From contig JBBHKE010001868.1 in NCBI GenBank assembly GCA_037447655.1, positions 57,189 to 77,674 on the forward strand: DNA of 20,486 bases, given 5' to 3'. The first letter of the stretch is position 1; each line of letters opens with the position of its first letter. This document shows, piece after piece, positions 15,790 through 20,486 of this stretch. The translations under genes and the position numbers were made by a program. Source of the DNA: Zygnema cylindricum. Taxonomy: Eukaryota; Streptophyta; Zygnematophyceae; Zygnematales; Zygnemataceae. The notes under the pieces were generated by a model. It searched no databases and was not told the origin of the DNA. It saw only the letters and a program-made list of their open reading frames with translations.

Positions 15790-16250
15790 GAGATACGTTG
15801 GCTAGAGGAAGCCGACTTGAGAGTTGGAGAAGAGTTGTTAAGTTCTCTAAATTCAAAATATCGTCGAGCGCAATCACTTAAAAATTAGTCGAATGAAGAT
15901 TCCAAGGTCTCAAAGATTGCCAAAGCAAATGGTAAGAAAATGGAAGTTGTGTCACGGTGCGCGTAGTCGCGTTTAATGGAGGTCGCTGCATCTCGAGCTG
16001 CAACACTAGTATACAAAATTGCGCGTGCGAAAGCATAGGACACTCTAACATATGTGATACCCACAAAACCCAATGTTTTAACCGCTCATTGTAAAAAGAC
16101 AAGATCCCCACAAGAACCGCGTGTACCCTTTTATCGGCATCGTGGTGGTAGTATATGAGACACTTGGCGTTTGACTATGTACCCTGCCTCACAACCCACG
16201 GTAATAATTAAACCTCTTACCATGTTGTGCGTTGTTGATCTCTCCTCGTC
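15790..16250. other. Flank right of element A
   Basis: No firm gene. One plus-strand frame right at the insertion site reads TEIRWLEEADLRVGEELL for about 30 codons before a stop near 15886. It has protein-like composition and stays open across the empty insertion site into the left flank, so element A may have hit a now decayed coding sequence. I do not recognise it. Confidence 0.3.
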
Positions 16251-16709
16251 GTGTGCACAACGAAGCAAATGGACGCCTTCCTTGTTTATAGGTTGACACA
16301 CAAATGGAATAGGGCTTGCCTAAAAGCGAACGGTGCGGTAAGCCAAGCCATGAGCGAAGTGTATTACAAATTTGGGGAGAAAATAAGCAAAGACAAAAAT
16401 TGGAATAGCAACAAACCAAGCTCCGCTCTGAAGCCCCAAACAAGATTGACCCGAAGCTCTACCCGTAGAAAGAGCCTCAAGCAAGTTGTTGAATTCAACA
16501 ACAGATACCTTATCGACGATTTATTGTCACGCACACGAGTGACTAGTGGTGATGAGGGAAAAGAACGTGGGAACTTCATCTTCAACCTCATCTTGCAAAA
16601 CTCTCGAGCAAACAAAATGATTGTTGAGATGAGAACAATCCTTTATCCACATGAGATACCACATGAGTTAAAATATGAGTATCGTCCTCTAAAAACCTTA
16701 AAGTTATAA
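16251..16709 (+). CDS. Hypothetical protein, possible Myb/SANT-like DNA-binding remnant
   Basis: Open frame of 152 codons between the nest and the solo LTR. The N-terminus (TTKQMDAFLVYRL, NRACLKANGAV, YYKFGEKIS) loosely follows the Myb/SANT-like domain that accompanies PIF/Harbinger transposases and some plant proteins (W-T-x-x-M-D, N-R, N-G, K-F-G). The first Trp is missing and the match is only by eye. Residues 55-75 are basic and Ser/Thr-rich; the rest is unassigned. Beyond the stop, protein-like sequence continues in broken frames to about 16870 (WPYDVNRDPRKILIK, LYEQKILLGDERYRG), so this is probably part of a decayed longer gene or transposon ORF. Confidence 0.35.
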   Translation: MCTTKQMDAFLVYRLTHKWNRACLKANGAVSQAMSEVYYKFGEKISKDKNWNSNKPSSALKPQTRLTRSSTRRKSLKQVVEFNNRYLIDDLLSRTRVTSGDEGKERGNFIFNLILQNSRANKMIVEMRTILYPHEIPHELKYEYRPLKTLKL

Positions 16710-16963
16710 AAGATGCCACCAAAGCCCAACTCTCTAAGCAAGTTGTTGGCACTAAGGTGGCCGTATGACGTAAATCGAGACCCTCGCAAAATACTCATAA
16801 AATAACTTCTCTACGAGCAAAAAATCCTTCTAGGTGATGAAAGATACCGTGGTCGACAAGCTGATGAGGAATCCTAAAGAGGCGATCATCAAGTCATAAA
16901 AGAGAGGAAAAGAAATAAGGGTTGGGAGATAAAGTGCGCGCGCACGTACAATGGGCACTAGGC
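16710..16963. other. Decayed coding flank before solo LTR L6
   Basis: Holds plus-strand, protein-like frame fragments with stops, continuing the frame at 16251-16709. It ends with a CG-rich alternating run (GTGCGCGCGCAC at 16934-16945) and TAGGC (16959-16963), the probable left target duplication of L6. Confidence 0.4.
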
Positions 16964-17039
16964 TGTAGAAATTAAAGGTTGTTTTAATATTTTATAGGTT
17001 TTGTAAAATGCAGAAAAGAAGTAGAGGCAATCTAACCCT

Positions 17040-17145
17040 AACTCCTCTCTCCAGCTTCCACACTTGTCGCAGTCACTAAAAGTTGGAGACAAAACTCCTC
17101 TCTCCAGCTTCCACACGTGTCGCAGTCACTAAAAGGTGGAGAGGG
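17040..17145. repeat. 53-bp tandem duplication in L6
   Basis: Two copies beginning AACTCCTCTCTCCAGCTTCC at 17040 and 17093, with a few differences (CACTTG versus CACGTG). The segment corresponds to single-copy sequence in the other LTRs. Confidence 0.85.
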
Positions 17146-17219
17146 AGATAGAGCCATGGCCGCCTATGCTATCCCGAAGGGGACAGACATTAGGTTGGTA
17201 GATTTTACCAAAATAGATC

Positions 17220-17262
17220 TTGACGGACCCAAGATTTGAACCTGGTACCTGCCGACCGTCAG
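17220..17262 (-). other. tRNA-minihelix-like hairpin in L6
   Basis: On the minus strand the inner arm reads CCAGG-TTCAAAT-CTTGG. The loop TTCAAAT is a canonical tRNA T-loop and GGTTCAAATCT matches the B-box at ten of eleven positions. The outer stem (CTGACGGTC with GTCCGTCAA) keeps most pairs. TTTT follows on the minus strand (17213-17210). This old copy is the most tRNA-like of the six, and again antisense to its LTR. Confidence 0.58.
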
Positions 17263-17578
17263 GTTAGCTAATTGTTGGGTTACCTTAGCTAACTAGTCTA
17301 AGATCAAGGTTAGAGGATGTATAGTTTAGTAGCTATTAATTGATAACACGTAGGTTATTTCATTTAACCGGATATTTAGACATAAATACAATTTATAATG
17401 TACCGCGTACAGAAAGTACGAAACAGATACCGCGCATCTTGTTTCCAAGACGAAACAAATATTGCGCAAGTATTTATGACGGCCATGATTGTAATCCAGC
17501 TTAATCCGACGGCCAAGAAGCATGCCGAGATCACGAAATAGGTTTTCGGCGGTTTGCGGACGACGTCACATCAATTGC

Positions 17579-17829
17579 CACGTGGCACAATCACATTGGA
17601 TTACGGCATCTCCAGTGATTACAGAAACGAATCCAAAAGTGACATGTGTCGACTTGTTGGCCATGTCGTACAATGGACGTACATAAAGTACACAGACACC
17701 TGTATCTTTATGTACGATACACTATTATGATTGGTGCCGTACTTTAGTAGATAGAGTTTTAGAGAGAGATAGGACTTAGAAAAATTTGATAGATGGACCT
17801 TCTCTCCCAGGGAACTTCAGTACAAAAGG
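17579..17829 (+). promoter_or_regulatory. Worn LTR promoter region of L6
   Basis: G-box GCCACGTGGC around 17579-17584, GTAC tetramers between about 17660 and 17745 (including TGTCGTACAA), then TACAAAAGG where the L4 and L5 LTRs have TATAAAAGG. The single T-to-C change would weaken the TATA box. Confidence 0.45.
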
Positions 17830-18051
17830 TCAACTTTTACCCTTCATAACTTACTGCTCATGGGAGAAAATTCAGAGATTCTTTTTGCTATCAACTCAGG
17901 GGAGTCTTCCCTTCACAGGGGTGAAGGTGGTCAGAATTTTTGTCTGCCAGGGTGGCACTTATTCTTGCTGAAACACAAAGGGGTCAGGGTTATCCTAGAG
18001 GTTTCGTGTGAGCTGCCTACTCTGAGGACCTATAGAGGTCTCAGAGTTGCA

Positions 18052-19484
18052 TGGGCAAGATAAGGAGTTTAGATAGCAAACGCAAGTTGGTGAATCCATA
18101 AGTTTGGGAAGGTCTTGAAGTTAGAAAGTTCATCCAAGAAAGCGTCATTAACAAGTTGGTTAACAAAATCAGGGCTCTGATGTGGGAACCCAAAACCTGT
18201 ATACCTTCCTTACGAGGGGGGATTAGGAATCATGAAAGGAGAGAGAAATCTGGTCGTAGACCAACAAGGTTCCACGCGATACATTTGATGACTTTGACCG
18301 AAATGTGTTTCATGGAAATTTGCTATGAAATACAGTAAAAGGCACGCTTAACCTGGTTCAATGAGCTAATGATACGAGTGTTACCAACAACAAAAGCGGG
18401 CAAACAACTTGGAAAAAGCCATAGCCGAATATTTTAGAGCTTGTAGACATGCGAGAGCAATCAGATTGGCTCCTCAAGGGTCATTGTGGCGAGTACCAGT
18501 TAGCGATTCCAAAGTGGTAACTTCTCCCAATTGGCCTCCGATTGGATGAAGTAAAGGCTTGGTTTTAGAGAAGAAAACACAGACAAAAAGGAAAATTCGA
18601 TTACTTGGAGATGCGGTGTGTCGAGGCTCAAAAAAGGTGACATTGCGATCAACGGTGTTAAAAGCAATGACAATGTCAAATTGGATAACCACCCAATCCT
18701 CATGCAAGGAATCATGGACAACGGCCTTATAACCTCCTTGCATTGCGACAACAAATTAACTTAGAGAAAATTTATATTGGAAAGCCACTCGAAGTTGTAA
18801 ACACATTGATCCCGTTGTAAGACAATACACAACTTCCCCCACAACAATCGGGATGGTACCTTTTGTAGGCTCCTCGTTAACAACAAAGAGCGATGCTACG
18901 AATAGTGGAATTATAGTTGGTGGCACATGCCTTCGAGCTTATTAAGAAGGCACCTTAAATAACAAATCAAAACCTTACAATGGAATGCTAGGAGGGATAT
19001 TATCGCACAAAAACTCATTTACCATCCCAAAGGGTCCCCAAGTTGAGAGATGAGGGGACCTACCCAGAGTTTTGACAAACATATATTGATCGAGATCGAA
19101 GGGTTCACGAGGTTCATATGAGTCAACCAAGGGGAAAGCGTCATCAAGTGTTGTGGGGTGACGTACTCGGGGGTCTTCAACACTATTCATCGTTGATGGC
19201 GACGGTGTGAAAGGTCGCAGTGCATGCGCAACATGAGCGAGCTCACCAAATCGACCAAGGTACAGGGCTTGTCGCATACGAGCCGCAGAGGTAGGAGGTG
19301 GAGCTTGACGACGAGGAAGGGTCCGATAAAGGCCAATTACAAGATATGTATGTTTTTGTTGAAGAGATTCTCGATCCCCACGCTCAAAACGTTGACATGG
19401 TGGGGCTTGTCTCACGTGCCCCATTAGCACCCTCACCAGAAGGTAAAGACCAAAACCTAAAGAGGAAATAAAAAGGAAAAACAT
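18052..19484 (-). pseudogene. Decayed reverse transcriptase (non-LTR-like) fragment
   Basis: Minus-strand pieces run in the order expected for a reverse transcriptase unlike that of the copia elements. The 169-codon frame 19484-18975 has FGELAHVAHALRPFTP and YMFVKTLGRSPHLSTWGPFG, the region before the polymerase. Frame 18743-18474 has DWVVIQFDIVIAFNTVDR (motif A with its Asp) and ends GTRHNDP (motif B; usually GxxQGDP). Near 18400-18368 motif C reads FVVGNTRII where active enzymes have an F/YADD core, so both catalytic Asp are lost. Then come KCIAWNLVGLRPDF and EGIQVLGSHI. Frames change repeatedly. The left end is cut by solo LTR L6. Similar proteins are, as far as I recall, common in bryophyte and streptophyte-alga genomes. 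Confidence 0.72.
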
Positions 19485-19585
19485 GTGGAAACGCTATATC
19501 CTGTGAAATCTTACTCTATGATTATCATAATTGATTCGAATAAACCGTACAATACTTGTGTAGTACAGAGCAATAGGATACAGTA

Positions 19586-19802
19586 CACCGTGTATCGCTA
19601 TTAGCGTTAATGTTTTTTCCTCCACTTAAAACATCTTTTCCCCGTACACAATTGTCGGATTGTTAATCTGACGGTTGCGATCGAAAGATAAGATTCTCAG
19701 CTTCCAATTGACGGTCTCAAATTGAAAATCGGACAAGTGTGCACGGAGAAAAGATGTTTTAAGTTGCAAAAAAATTGTTAACACTAATAGCGATACACGG
19801 TG
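19586..19802. mobile_element. 217-bp MITE with long inverted repeats
   Basis: The outer 75-80 bp at each end are imperfect inverted repeats beginning CACCGTGTATCGCTATTAG and including CTTAAAACATCTTTTC, leaving a centre of only about 60 bp. TA flanks both ends (19584-19585 and 19803-19804), suggesting Tc1/mariner-like (Stowaway-type) targeting, though longer flanking similarity (ACAGTAC on both sides) leaves the boundary uncertain. No coding. It lies about 350 bp upstream of the esterase start. Confidence 0.7.
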
Positions 19803-19804
19803 TA

Positions 19805-20148
19805 GTGTACTGTACTGTCTAACTGGCGACAGTTTTGGTACAGTTATCTTCGTGCAACTTTTACGGAGCTTTCGAAACATGCTCAATATCTCTTTTGTTG
19901 TTTACAACTTAGTTTTTTGAACTTTCCAATTTAAACTTCTTGCTTGTTGAAACTCTTTGATTTAAATTTAAACTCAATCATTAATTCAAATAAAAGTACC
20001 TTAATGAAAGGCTAAAACAACCTATTACCATTTCTACTGAAAGAGAAAACTCCATTATTCTTCCAAAACAATAAACCAAAACATAAATAAAATACCAAAC
20101 TAAACAACATCTCTTTTCTGCCTTTTTCCTTCTACCATATTCAGAGCC
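19805..20148 (+). promoter_or_regulatory. Upstream region of the esterase gene
   Basis: AT-rich sequence passing into a CT-rich leader (CTCTTTTCTGCCTTTTTCCTTC, about 20111-20132) just before the start codon, the usual look of a plant 5' UTR. ACATAAATAAAATACC at about 20081-20096 is a possible TATA region. No further gene is seen. Confidence 0.35.
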
Positions 20149-20486
20149 ATGATCTCCATCCCCTCCCTTGACACGTGGCACCACTATGTCCGCCTCCTCC
20201 TCCTATGCCTCCTATCCTTCCCTCAATTCGCCCTCTCCTCCTCCAGTCCACGTGTCATGCTTCCGTACGGCGAAGTACAAGGTGTACTTTGTCCTCAAAA
20301 TCCACAAGTTACTCAATTTTTAGGGCTTCCTTTTGCGGAACCTCCGGTAGGAGATTTGAGGTTTAAGCCTCCTGTTCCGTACAATAGTACTTTTGCAGGA
20401 GGAGTACTTTTGGCGGGAAAAGAGCCTCCAGCCTGTCCTCAAATAATGCATAACGTGACAGAGGGAGGAAAGGCAGGCATGAAGGA
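20149..20486 (+). CDS. Type-B carboxylesterase family protein, N-terminal part (runs off window)
   Basis: The frame from ATG 20149 stays open to the window end (112 codons). Residues about 12-34 form a probable secretory signal: HHYVRLLLLCLLSFPQFALS, a hydrophobic core then small residues. Mature sequence follows with GEVQGVL, then FLGLPFAEPPVGDLRFKPP, the N-terminal signature of the type-B carboxylesterase/acetylcholinesterase-like alpha/beta hydrolases, and PPACPQ, the conserved Cys that forms the first disulfide in this family. The catalytic Ser (GESAG motif), Glu/Asp and His lie beyond the window. It should hydrolyse carboxylic esters, probably outside the cell or in the secretory path; substrate unknown. 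GCC-ATG-A is an acceptable start. There is no intron in this part and no disabling change. Confidence 0.85.
   Translation, partial: MISIPSLDTWHHYVRLLLLCLLSFPQFALSSSSPRVMLPYGEVQGVLCPQNPQVTQFLGLPFAEPPVGDLRFKPPVPYNSTFAGGVLLAGKEPPACPQIMHNVTEGGKAGMK

Larger units (their letters stand above)
16964..18051 (+). mobile_element. Older solo LTR (L6), opposite orientation
   Basis: 1088 bp homologous along its length to the other LTRs but on the plus strand. It starts TGTAGAAATTAAAGG, like TGTTGAAATTAAAGG of L4/L5, and ends GGTCTCAGAGTTGCA. Flanks TAGGC and TGGGC differ at one base, which fits a worn 5-bp duplication. No primer-binding site follows. It contains a 53-bp tandem duplication (17040-17145). 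Its TATA box equivalent reads TACAAAAGG (17821-17829), so the promoter looks dead. It keeps the G-box (17579-17584), GTAC motifs and tRNA-like hairpin. Confidence 0.82.

Noticed and set aside
16964-18056. L6 as part of a complete element
   Set aside because: No primer site or gag follows at 18052, no polypurine tract precedes 16964, and worn 5-bp flanks (TAGGC/TGGGC) fit a solo LTR.
20175-20366. Proline-rich ORF starting at 20175
   Set aside because: It is a shadow in another frame of the carboxylesterase coding sequence starting at 20149.

Overview
The window looks like repeat-dense nuclear DNA of a green plant, probably a non-seed lineage (bryophyte, lycophyte, fern or streptophyte alga). 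Two things suggest this. The Ty1/copia primer-binding sites match the plant form of the initiator tRNA-Met anticodon arm. The one clear host gene, at the right edge, is a type-B carboxylesterase, a family I recall as scarce in flowering plants. There is no bacterial gene organisation, CRISPR array or rRNA.

Layout: 1-890 is an almost pure purine-strand GA-rich domain. 891-2285 is AT-rich sequence, a candidate minus-strand first exon (1596-1665) behind a CT-rich tract, G-boxes and a TGACG array. 2289-3609 and 3613-4318 are two abutting PIF/Harbinger-like non-autonomous DNA transposons, each bounded by TAA. 4322-4652 is unique flank.

4658-15784 is a nest of copia retrotransposons, all on the minus strand. 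Host element A (LTRs 4658-5593 and 14785-15784, TSD CAACA) is decayed. Its gag was hit twice: by an element now reduced to a solo LTR (13141-14318, TSD AATAG), and by element B (8627-12996, TSD CCTTT). Element B is young, with LTRs differing by about ten substitutions and one indel. It carries a single 625-codon ORF joining a complete gag to deletion-derived pol scraps. 15785-16963 is flank with an orphan 152-codon ORF. 16964-18051 is an older solo LTR of the same lineage in the opposite orientation. 18052-19484 is a dead reverse transcriptase fragment (minus), 19586-19802 a MITE, and 20149-20486 the start of the esterase gene (plus).

The most novel signals lie in the copia family. All six LTRs conserve a hairpin of 43 nt or nearly so, resembling a tRNA acceptor stem stacked on a T-arm, with a B-box-like loop and a T-run just downstream, antisense to the element. 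The elements prime from an internal (half) initiator tRNA, and the primer-binding site lies inside gag so that the complement of the CAU anticodon is an in-frame ATG. The gag start lies within the LTR. A G-box and a GTAC cluster are kept in every LTR. Element B looks like a coding, gag-only non-autonomous derivative.
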